From contig CAMMMX010000009.1 in NCBI GenBank assembly GCA_946498095.1, positions 1-64,000 of the forward strand: a DNA stretch of 64,000 nt. The letters are read 5' to 3'. The DNA comes from an uncultured Clostridia bacterium. GTDB taxonomy: Bacteria > Bacillota > Clostridia > Oscillospirales > Ruminococcaceae. This document shows, piece by piece, positions 39,353 through 47,075 of the stretch (the first letter of the stretch is position 1; each line of letters opens with the position of its first letter). The position numbers and the translations under genes were made by a program. The notes beneath the pieces were generated by a model. That model saw nothing but the letters and a program-made list of their open reading frames with translations. It had not been told where the DNA came from and did not search any database.

Positions 39353-40243
39353 CTAAAAATATCCCTCTAACCCTTCGAATGCCTTTTTCGCACACTGCAG
39401 GTACGGTCCGATGTCCGCTGACGGAAGATGTCCCATCGCCCAGCGCAACAGGTCAAATCGGTTAAGGAGCACTATCGCGCGTAAAGTTCTTTTCTCACAT
39501 GCCATACCATACCCATGCCAAAACAGCTCCCGTCCCCAAGTGGGCAGCTGCGCACAATCGAAATCGGTGTAAGGAACGGCGTGGACGCGCGCACATCCAA
39601 AGTCCAGCAGCATGACGGTTCCGTCGGGACGTAGCAGCGTATTTTTCAGGGATAAATCCCCATGACACAGCCCCATACGCGGCGGATTCCTCCAAAGGAA
39701 CTGGAAAACCGAAGCCACACGCGGCACATCGTCGCACGGGTAAGCTCCTAGCGCTGCCACAGGATCCCGCCCCATCAGCATCCGTAGATGATAGGCAAGC
39801 TGCTCGGCAAAGCTTTTGGAAAAACGATCGGTGAATCGTCCCGGTTCCGACAGATCCGTCCCAAATCCCTCCACCTGAACCGTATGCAGACGGCGAGCGT
39901 ACTTTCCCAACACAAGAAGAATCCTCTCCTGCTGTATCCGTGAGGCACATTCTCCATGGACTCCCTCGTAAAATATCTCTGCCGCGTAGGAACCGTCTTC
40001 ATAGATACCCTCTCCAAGACGTTGCGGGACACAAATGCCGCTCCCACGCGCAGCTTCCATACACCAATGTTCTTTCCGGTACTCAGAAAGCGCACCCGCG
40101 TCCCTGCGGCACCGAAGGATAAATGATCCCTTCTCCGTCGAAACCTGGTATACCTGGTTGACACTGCCCCGCCCGACAACCGGCTCCACGCCACGCACAC
40201 TCCCCCACAAGCGGCGTGCCAATGTCCAGACGCTTTTTTCCAC
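39353..40243 (-). CDS. APH-family small-molecule phosphotransferase
   Basis: 296 residues, protein-kinase-like fold. The catalytic loop LCHGDLSLKNTLL (about 194-206) and metal Asp in LLDFGCAR (about 217-224) are intact. The N-lobe is weakly conserved. Families include CotS, choline kinase and aminoglycoside kinases; the substrate is unknown. It follows the DUF3842 gene with a 3-nt gap, third in an operon with the MutS-like gene. Confidence 0.85.
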   Translation of the reverse strand: MEKSVWTLARRLWGSVRGVEPVVGRGSVNQVYQVSTEKGSFILRCRRDAGALSEYRKEHWCMEAARGSGICVPQRLGEGIYEDGSYAAEIFYEGVHGECASRIQQERILLVLGKYARRLHTVQVEGFGTDLSEPGRFTDRFSKSFAEQLAYHLRMLMGRDPVAALGAYPCDDVPRVASVFQFLWRNPPRMGLCHGDLSLKNTLLRPDGTVMLLDFGCARVHAVPYTDFDCAQLPTWGRELFWHGYGMACEKRTLRAIVLLNRFDLLRWAMGHLPSADIGPYLQCAKKAFEGLEGYF

Positions 40244-40246
40244 TGC

Positions 40247-40660
40247 TTACTCCTCCAGCAAGCGGCATACCTCCCGGGCGGCCTCCTCAATATACAACAT
40301 CATCGGCTTTTCTGCAACACCGGCGATTGTTACGCAGCAGCGCTGCACCGGGATCAGTACTTTATGCGCCCGGCTTTCCGCCACCGCCTGAGCGGCTGCC
40401 GGCGTCATCTCTCCATACATCGCATTGGCTAGGACAATACCGATCGGCCCTACAATGACGTCGGCATCTCGGCTATTGAAGCAAACAGCATTTTCCCCCG
40501 TCGCGCCCGCGTCTGCACCAGCACGCAACATGGCCGACGTTGCAAGCGCATTCGTCCCAACAGCAATCAAGGTGCATGATGCTTGGTACTGCTTGATTTG
40601 CTCTACCAGCGCCTTTCCCACGCCGCCGCCCTGTCCGTCTACCACCAAAACCCTTTTCAT
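40247..40660 (-). CDS. DUF3842 family protein
   Basis: About 137 residues with an N-terminal nucleotide-binding-like loop VLVVDGQGGGVGKALVEQIK and the motifs GTNALATSAMLRAGAD, GENAVCFN and IGPIGIVLANAMYGE, which I recognise as DUF3842. Function unknown. The ATG overlaps the MutS-like stop by 4 nt (ATGA), showing translational coupling. Confidence 0.85.
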   Translation of the reverse strand: MKRVLVVDGQGGGVGKALVEQIKQYQASCTLIAVGTNALATSAMLRAGADAGATGENAVCFNSRDADVIVGPIGIVLANAMYGEMTPAAAQAVAESRAHKVLIPVQRCCVTIAGVAEKPMMLYIEEAAREVCRLLEE

Positions 40661-42291
40661 TCCTGCTCTGGCCCTCTTTCTTTCCTCTTTTCCATAATCT
40701 GCTCCCATGTGACGCCGTATTTCTCCGCGATACTGCGTGCATAGCTGAGCCCGTCCGGCTTCTTCCGAACGATGCGGAAGCTGCGTACACCCGTCTCTTT
40801 ATCCTCGATTTCCGCTACAAGATTATCAATTCGCACGCCCTCCGCCGCCTTTTCATTGAGTGCAGCTACCTGTTGAGTCAGGTCATGCAAATGGGTCGCG
40901 AACAGGCACCTACATCCAATCATGGATAACGTTGACACGATTTCGAAGGCAATATAGGTCGCCTCGATTGCACTGGTACTGGACAACGTCTCATCCATCA
41001 GCACAAGACTGTAAGCCGTAGTATTTTCCAGAATATGGGCCATTCGTGCACATTCTTCTCCCAGCCGCCCCTGGCCTGGCTCCATCCCATCCTGTGAAGG
41101 AAAATGGACGTAAATCTCATCCACTGGGCTTATCCGCGCTTCCCTTGCCGGAACGAATAATCCCAGCTGCATCAGTGCCTGACAGATCCCTACCGCGTAA
41201 GTCAGTACAGTTTTCCCTCCCTGGTTGGGTCCTGTCAATAAGTAAATCATACCATCCTCATCAAAAGCGAAATCATTTGGCACAATCTTTTCCTTTTTGG
41301 CAAAAAGCTGCATGCCGACATATGGGTTATATACATCCTTCAACTCCATGACGCGCGCACCCATCGGCTGCAAAGACGGACGACAAACAGGTAGTCCCGC
41401 ATTCTGAAGACCGCGGAGGTAACCAACTGCGCCCAGCAAAAAGCGGATATCGTCGGTTAGATTTGTGAATACGCCGGTATTCATCCTTAGGTAGCGGCGT
41501 ATGACAGGGTGCCATTCCCGTACCGCTGATTTAAAAACGACGTCAAGCGCGTTGTACAGCGCCTGTTGAAAGGCCGCTTGGTTCTGAGGAGAGTCCCGCC
41601 GCAGATACGCCAACATGGGCGTGATGCAACGGTATCCATCGTCCTTGGTGTCCAACCGTAGCAAACGGTCGAGGATATCACCGGACCTGTAAGGCTTATC
41701 GTTTATCTGCACCACACCCGCCTCAGTCGGTCGTAGCGTCGCGTCAAGGTTGACGCCGATTGTCACGCTGCGAATATTTCTAACTCGGTCGGCTATCTTC
41801 GCCACACCTTCCTTCAGCGCTTGGTAATCCTCTCCTCCGGTAATCTCCTTTACTAACAAAGACAGACGGCGCATCCCGTCCGATCCGACGTCTGGGCAAT
41901 TCGCAAAACCTTGCTGCAAGGTATCGAGCAACTCGGTGTACATCTCGATTTCCGCCGCGCTGTACAAATTTTGCACCGTATCTGATGCAGGCTGCGTTTC
42001 CCCGCATAGTTGCGTTAAGCTTTCCATCTGGGGCAATGCCTTCTCCAGCATGTCAAACAATGCGGGGAATCGCAGCAAATCCTCCACCACTGCCAAGCGG
42101 TAACTGATAACCCGCTCGTCGGACGTAAAATATCTCTCCAGAGCGGGAACGGCGTCCTTCCAAAGCTGCGTCTTATTCCGCAGCGGTTGCACCATCTCAT
42201 CCAGCTTCAGCGCTTTCAGAAAATCAAACTCATGCAGTTTTCCCGCATCCTCATCAGCGCCTTCCGGGTACAATAACCGAAACGTATCCAT
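40657..42291 (-). CDS. MutS-like ATPase lacking mismatch-recognition domains
   Basis: About 544 residues. The C-terminal MutS ATPase is clear: Walker A LTGPNQGGKT (about 341-350), Walker B LVLMDETLSS, and the His loop FATHLHDL. The N-terminal half is helical, like the MutS core/lever region, and has no mismatch-binding or connector domain and no C-terminal Smr domain. Such stand-alone MutS-related proteins are of unknown function in Bacillota. AAAGGAGG lies 11 nt before ATG 42291. It heads an operon with DUF3842 and an APH-type kinase. Confidence 0.85.
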   Translation of the reverse strand: MDTFRLLYPEGADEDAGKLHEFDFLKALKLDEMVQPLRNKTQLWKDAVPALERYFTSDERVISYRLAVVEDLLRFPALFDMLEKALPQMESLTQLCGETQPASDTVQNLYSAAEIEMYTELLDTLQQGFANCPDVGSDGMRRLSLLVKEITGGEDYQALKEGVAKIADRVRNIRSVTIGVNLDATLRPTEAGVVQINDKPYRSGDILDRLLRLDTKDDGYRCITPMLAYLRRDSPQNQAAFQQALYNALDVVFKSAVREWHPVIRRYLRMNTGVFTNLTDDIRFLLGAVGYLRGLQNAGLPVCRPSLQPMGARVMELKDVYNPYVGMQLFAKKEKIVPNDFAFDEDGMIYLLTGPNQGGKTVLTYAVGICQALMQLGLFVPAREARISPVDEIYVHFPSQDGMEPGQGRLGEECARMAHILENTTAYSLVLMDETLSSTSAIEATYIAFEIVSTLSMIGCRCLFATHLHDLTQQVAALNEKAAEGVRIDNLVAEIEDKETGVRSFRIVRKKPDGLSYARSIAEKYGVTWEQIMEKRKERGPEQE

Positions 42292-42496
42292 TTGACTTGA
42301 CTCCTCCTTTGCAACCACACGGCTACGGCTTGCCGCTCGTTACGATTCTCTTTCTTGTCTATCCATAGTCCACAAATAGTCTTACTCACTCGAACAGGAA
42401 CGAATGCTGGATCTCCCCGTCTAAGCCCTGCCGGCGTTCTTGCTTTCCTGCCTGAGCGCCTCCATCCATAACCGATCACAGCATAAGCAGCCACGA

Positions 42497-42799
42497 TCAC
42501 ACCGGAGTGACGACACAATAGAGCAACACGACCAACAGCACCGTTGCGATAATCAAAGCAGCCAACGAATAGTGGCATATCCTCCATGTTTTTGCAAATA
42601 GATAAAACAGTATCAACCAGTAAACGAAGATGGGAATTGCCACATATAAAAAAATGCCGTGACCGATCACTATCAACAGTGTTAGCACGCCCCAAAGTAC
42701 CGCAAGAGTTCGCAGCAGTTTCCGCCTGGGCGGCAGGATATAGAGCGGTTTTTCCTCCGTCTTGTCCAAGTTTTTCAAAAATCTTCCATGCACGCTCAT
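42497..42799 (-). CDS. Small membrane protein, hypothetical
   Basis: About 100 residues: a basic N-terminus (PPRRKLLRTL) followed by three hydrophobic segments (AVLWGVLTLLIVIGHGIF, IPIFVYWLILFYLF, ALIIATVLLVVLLYCVV). No family recognised. ATG 42799 after GGGGG is the best start; the frame is open further upstream. The start of the MutS-like gene lies about 205 nt downstream. Confidence 0.6.
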   Translation of the reverse strand: MSVHGRFLKNLDKTEEKPLYILPPRRKLLRTLAVLWGVLTLLIVIGHGIFLYVAIPIFVYWLILFYLFAKTWRICHYSLAALIIATVLLVVLLYCVVTPV

Positions 42800-43154
42800 A
42801 GCCATCCCCCGTTCTGATGGAAAGATATCGTGTATTACGCCGATACTGACCGGAGCGTCATCCACAAGCGATCATGCTATACACCCGGTCAAAGCGCCAG
42901 CGTCATCATAGAACCCCCACTGACCTCCACAAGCGCCTTTTGCCGTGCCGGCTTGGCGACGGCACCGCGCTCCGACCGTATACGTTCTTTTGTGTTCAGG
43001 GAGTTCACCGCCGCTGGAATAACCAATATAAATCCGGTCTGTATGTAATCGATTCCCTATTTGGTCCGATTATATCATACGCGCGTGCCGATTGCAAGCG
43101 CATGTCCGGCCTGGAGGGATCAAATATCGCAACGCTTCCGAACAGGCACGATCG

Positions 43155-43190
43155 CCAAAAGCGGGACATCGAAAAGCTCCGATGCCCCGC
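43155..43190 (-). terminator. Terminator behind ABC ATPase relic
   Basis: On the minus strand GCGGGGCATCG-GAGCTTTT-CGATGTCCCGC then TTTTGG. It survives next to the decayed gene at 43212-43320. Confidence 0.75.
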
Positions 43191-43211
43191 TTTCCTCTAC
43201 CTTGCGTCAAG

Positions 43212-43320
43212 CTACTCGATGATTCTGCCGTCGCGGATAGTAAGGATGCGATCACAGCGTTCCGCAACAGAAATCTCATGTGTTATGATGACAACTGTCA
43301 CCCCGGTTTGATGCAATAGA
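43212..43320 (-). pseudogene. C-terminal relic of an ABC transporter ATPase (MacB type)
   Basis: Reading the minus strand gives TGVTVVIITHEISVAE, then after a one-base shift (run GGAAACG) RCDRILTIRDGRIIE and a stop. This is the end of the H-loop region of a lipoprotein/macrolide-exporter type ATPase (THE-x3-AERCDRI-x4-DGRI). Nothing of the Walker A or signature regions is left upstream. It is a truncated, frameshifted remnant. Confidence 0.75.
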
Positions 43321-43423
43321 AGTCAGACAATTCATTGAATAAGTCTTTATATCGATAATACCCGAATTGCGCCAAATGCAAGCTTGCACGCTCAGCCGCC
43401 TCCTAAGGTGTCTTCGGACATGC

Positions 43424-43467
43424 AAAAACGCGCTCCGAAGGATATTCCTTCAGCAGGAGCGCGTTTG
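43424..43467 (-). terminator. Terminator after 43500-43931 gene
   Basis: On the minus strand AAACGCGCTCC...GGAGCGCGTTTTTGC forms an 11-bp stem with five Ts. Confidence 0.8.
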
Positions 43468-43499
43468 TAATTCGATCTTGTTATCCGTTTCGCTCGATC

Positions 43500-43931
43500 T
43501 TAGGTGAGCCTATCCGTCTGTGCCTGCTCATCTGTGGAAGAGGCACACGCTGGTAAAAGCCGTACCAGACGGATTAGGGCAACAATAAGGATGATCGCGC
43601 TGAGTAACGGCTCGACCAAGTCCGCGTCCTCTCCCGCCTCACATGCCTGCAACGCCAGCTCCTGCGATTGGTTCTGGAACCCCAACAGCGCGTACAACAC
43701 CATCAGCGATGCGCCCAGACGGATCTGAATCGGATCCGGGTGGCAATCGGGCCGAAAATCGCCAGGATGCAGCGCCTGATCCAGCAGCAAATCCCGCTGT
43801 ACATCAAGCGCATGGTATTGCAGGGCGATACCGCCTAGGATGATGCGAATCAATTCCTGGGACTGCTCTATCAAGTCGAGCTGGGAACACACTCCGTCGG
43901 ACAGCACTCTGTCCACTGCATCCGCCTCCAT
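43500..43931 (-). CDS. Hypothetical protein
   Basis: About 143 residues. The N-terminal half is soluble, with an LDLIEQSQELIRIIL helix and HPGDFRPDCHPDPIQIRLGA. The second half has hydrophobic segments (LMVLYALLGF; LLSAIILIVALIRLVRLL). No family recognised. ATG 43931 follows GAGGGG by about 9 nt; GTG 43940 is too close to it. It is a single gene with its own terminator. Confidence 0.6.
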   Translation of the reverse strand: MEADAVDRVLSDGVCSQLDLIEQSQELIRIILGGIALQYHALDVQRDLLLDQALHPGDFRPDCHPDPIQIRLGASLMVLYALLGFQNQSQELALQACEAGEDADLVEPLLSAIILIVALIRLVRLLPACASSTDEQAQTDRLT

Positions 43932-44196
43932 CGGTTTCACCCCCTCGTTTTCTCATGTTGTCCCTTATAATGATGCAGATCGCAATCAGGTTGTCGTTTG
44001 TGTGCTTATGAATCAAATGCAGAAACGGAAACCCCTACCGCATAGGCCTATTCTGATACAGGAATGAAACACAGCCATACGGTTTCTCGCCTTTTATCAT
44101 CATATTCAGCCCCTTTTCTACTGGTGCGGTTAACATCTCTTTTTCATCCATATGTATGAAGGTAGGCAGGATAAAATTCCGCTATTCAAATACTTA

Positions 44197-44240
44197 AAAA
44201 AATAAAAGAGAAGCCCTGTTTTTTCCCGAGGGCTTCTCTT
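44197..44240 (-). terminator. Terminator after glycoside hydrolase gene
   Basis: On the minus strand AGAGAAGCCCT-CGGGAAAAAAC-AGGGCTTCTCT then TTTATTTTTTT. Confidence 0.9.
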
Positions 44241-44279
44241 TCACTTGACAAATATATGTTTTTCCTTGGCGGCCGTGCC

Positions 44280-46574
44280 TCACAGACATATCACAATATC
44301 CTGTCGCCGCTGTGGAGGATCCACCGAAAGCGATTCCACTTTCCCCTTCCGGTAAGTACAGGATATTATGGTATTTTGGGGCGCAAAAAGTCGGAAGGAA
44401 ACATCCCAGTTTCTTTCCCAAGCCGGGAATAGATAAATAGCATCTCCCTGCGTCTGCAGCAGCATCAACTGTAGGGTAGTCAGCAGGTTGGCGCCATGAT
44501 CGACATCCGGCACACCGTCATAACACGGCCCCCACATAGCCGGGTATTTATGGCCGGGATTGGAAAGTGCACAGTTGTCCCGCAGCACCTGAGCCGCATC
44601 ATCCGACATACCAAGCAGGGCGGCAGCCATACCGCCATACTGCCAACCGGAATAGCTGGTATAGGACGGTGTGCTCCCCAATTTGAAGGGACGGAAAGCA
44701 TCCGCCCTTTCCTTCATGCAGTAATGATAGGAATTCCTAGCAATTTCGCTGTCCCCGCTGATCCAAGTTGACAGGCGGAAAGGGAAAACGGGTGTGATCC
44801 ACACCGGCTCGACATTCATCGGCCTACCATACTCCTGTGCCGGAGCGTAACGTGGCTTATCCGGGTTCTCGATCGGAATATCCGGCAGGATGGTACGGTA
44901 TTCCCGCAAATACATCTCCATTCGAGAAGGAAGCTGCGGGAGTTTGAGAAGCCGCTGCGTCACTGCATACAGCCCCGCCACCACGGTCAATGGGTTCTTG
45001 GTGTCATGAAAGGTTTCCACGCAATGCAGAGGCGAAAGCACCATTTTCCCGTTTTCACGAACGGTAAAACGCGTCTCGATGCCACGCAGCAGTTCGTATG
45101 TATAGGGCAGCAACGTCCCGCGCAGGAATTCCCCATCACGCGTATAGTCATAATAGTCCAGCATCAAAGTGGCCAGCTCCAGCCCGGGCGAGATGTCGAC
45201 AGCCGCGCTAAAACGTGTAACGGCATATCCGGGTGCGAGACTGGAACGGTCCAAGCCGTAACCACCCGCTGGCATCAGCCCGAAGGAAGTGGTTAGCTCG
45301 TTGCTGTATTGTCCCTCGCCTCCATAATAGACACTCTGACGGCGGCGGTCGATTGGCCAAAAGCGCTTGAAATGACGAAACAGGCTGTTCATGCCGTCAT
45401 ATTCGCCGCGCGCCAGCATGGAAAAATAGGGCAGACGCAGGTTCTGCCACAGATTACAATGTCCCCACGGGCGTTCGTCAGGATTAAGAGCGGCGTCCGG
45501 TTCCCGATTGGGCTGGGTGGTCAGCGCTTCACTCAGACGGTCAACATTGTAATGCTCCCCTGAACCCGGCATCAGATTAAACAGAGCGCCATTAAAGGGA
45601 ATGGGAAACTCACCAGTCGAGCAACAAGCAAAAAGATATTTGGTATGGACATAGGCACGCGTGACCGCCGATGGGCAGTCATCCGGTTCGACAGGCTCTT
45701 TGCGTAATGCAGCGAGAGATTCCTCATATACGGGATCCGCAGGCACATCGCCTTGTACGAATACATAGCTTTGCTCCCAGTAGTTGTTCCACCAATTTTT
45801 TGTCCGCCCAAACGCTGTCTGAGCCGTGGCAGCCTCGCGTGCCAGCCGTACGATGCTGGTTTTCCAGTCGGGCAGAGATGTAGGCTGTTGGCTAAGCACA
45901 GCAGCTTTCATGGTGAAGTTACTCCCCTCCGCTTCCAATACGCCCTGCCTCGACTGACCGTCCTCCAGGAGTAGGAATCCACCAAATATGCGTCCAGTCA
46001 GGCTGTCGTAGACTTCATCCAAATACGGTCCCACGCCTTCCAGCTCTGCGGTCTCGCTGACACAGGTGTCTCCGTTCTGATGATAGAACAACAGCCCTTC
46101 CACCCAAGATTCAATTACGTCCGTATTTTCCGCGGATAGGCCGAAGGCGTCGTCCTCCGGCGCTGGCTTTTGTGTACGCCAATTGTCATAGGAAACCTGG
46201 ACACGCACTGGTCGGTCGCTCTCCCCCTCTACATATAGAATATTGCTGTATTTATCCACGAAAACATGCAGCCGGACACGGACGCCGTTACCCTGTGCCT
46301 CCACACACACACAGCCGTCGTATATCTCCATACGCTGTGTAAACGCAGAGGCGCCGGAAAACGGATTCGGCTCCATGCTGAGGTTGACTTTGCCGAGTTT
46401 GACGTTACGGTCGGTTTCAGTTAATGCATCCGATTTTGCTAGATAAAAATGCAACCCTTCCTGCGTAACCCAAAAACTGGAAGCCAAATCGCCGTTACCC
46501 AACGGCACCGCAGCACGATCGCTTTGCCCAATCTGATGCCAAGTCAACTGATAAGCTTCGTACTTTCCTTTCAT
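44280..46574 (-). CDS. Glycoside hydrolase, GH95/DUF5703-like
   Basis: About 764 residues, without signal peptide, so probably intracellular. An N-terminal beta-rich domain contains PLGNGDLASSFWVTQEGLHFYLAKSDAL, as in GH95/DUF5703 enzymes. An (alpha/alpha)6-barrel core starts near 300 (YLFACCSTGEFPIPFNGALFN, HCNLWQNLRLPYFSM). The C-terminus is beta-rich. GH95 enzymes act on alpha-L-fucosides or galactosides; the substrate here cannot be told. GGGGGG precedes two adjacent ATGs; the second is better spaced. It is transcribed divergently from adhE. Confidence 0.8.
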   Translation of the reverse strand: MKGKYEAYQLTWHQIGQSDRAAVPLGNGDLASSFWVTQEGLHFYLAKSDALTETDRNVKLGKVNLSMEPNPFSGASAFTQRMEIYDGCVCVEAQGNGVRVRLHVFVDKYSNILYVEGESDRPVRVQVSYDNWRTQKPAPEDDAFGLSAENTDVIESWVEGLLFYHQNGDTCVSETAELEGVGPYLDEVYDSLTGRIFGGFLLLEDGQSRQGVLEAEGSNFTMKAAVLSQQPTSLPDWKTSIVRLAREAATAQTAFGRTKNWWNNYWEQSYVFVQGDVPADPVYEESLAALRKEPVEPDDCPSAVTRAYVHTKYLFACCSTGEFPIPFNGALFNLMPGSGEHYNVDRLSEALTTQPNREPDAALNPDERPWGHCNLWQNLRLPYFSMLARGEYDGMNSLFRHFKRFWPIDRRRQSVYYGGEGQYSNELTTSFGLMPAGGYGLDRSSLAPGYAVTRFSAAVDISPGLELATLMLDYYDYTRDGEFLRGTLLPYTYELLRGIETRFTVRENGKMVLSPLHCVETFHDTKNPLTVVAGLYAVTQRLLKLPQLPSRMEMYLREYRTILPDIPIENPDKPRYAPAQEYGRPMNVEPVWITPVFPFRLSTWISGDSEIARNSYHYCMKERADAFRPFKLGSTPSYTSYSGWQYGGMAAALLGMSDDAAQVLRDNCALSNPGHKYPAMWGPCYDGVPDVDHGANLLTTLQLMLLQTQGDAIYLFPAWERNWDVSFRLFAPQNTIISCTYRKGKVESLSVDPPQRRQDIVICL

Positions 46575-46825
46575 CATAAATTCCCCCCTGTGCGCATGAC
46601 ATGCCAGACACTAGGCAACTGCTCTATCCCTCGCTCTGACGCGCACGATTCTATATGGATTTTGCCTATCATTCTAATCGAACACACATAGAATGTCAAG
46701 AGCGAAGGGGACCTTGATCCAACAGCAAAAATAGGAATCATCCGCCGTATACATCGGAAAGTTTTCGCCCTTACGTAGGGCATTTGAATAACAGCTCAAA
46801 AAAGAGAAAAAATCCTGTCAAAAGT

Positions 46826-46854
46826 CTTGACATCACACCTGTGATCACGTATGC
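46826..46854 (+). promoter_or_regulatory. Promoter with internal operator-like dyad
   Basis: TTGACA (46826-46831), 17 nt, TATGCT (46849-46854). The spacer carries a perfect 14-bp inverted repeat ATCACACCTGTGAT (46831-46844). It points toward adhE, 220 nt away, and a repressor bound there would block the polymerase. The regulator is not identified. Confidence 0.5.
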
Positions 46855-46956
46855 TGAAGATAGTAAAATTCCCCCAGCCGGTACGGCTTTCTATCTTGGA
46901 ATCTGGCGCTGTATTTTCTCAAGGATCGGAGGCGGTAAAAAGATAACATTCTGTAA

Positions 46957-46974
46957 TTGTTAAAAAATTGTCAA
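46957..46974. promoter_or_regulatory. Second Rex-like site upstream of adhE
   Basis: TTGTTAAAAAATTGTCAA is a degenerate copy of the clostridial Rex operator (TTGTTAA-N4-TTAACAA), 36 nt before the better site. Confidence 0.45.
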
Positions 46975-46990
46975 GTTTGCCTTTTTGCCC

Positions 46991-47027
46991 TTGACAAACG
47001 TTCGATTTCATGTTAAATTTTTAACAA
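46991..47027 (+). promoter_or_regulatory. adhE promoter with Rex operator over the -10
   Basis: TTGACA (46991-46996), 17 nt, TAAATT (47014-47019). The dyad TGTTAA-ATTT-TTAACA (47011-47026) covers the -10 and matches the Rex consensus at all but one outer position. Rex releases DNA when NADH is high, which fits an NADH-consuming AdhE. Rex itself is not in the window. Confidence 0.7.
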
Positions 47028-47075
47028 GCAGAGAATCCATCAATGAGACACACTATCAGGATAGGAGATCAGATC

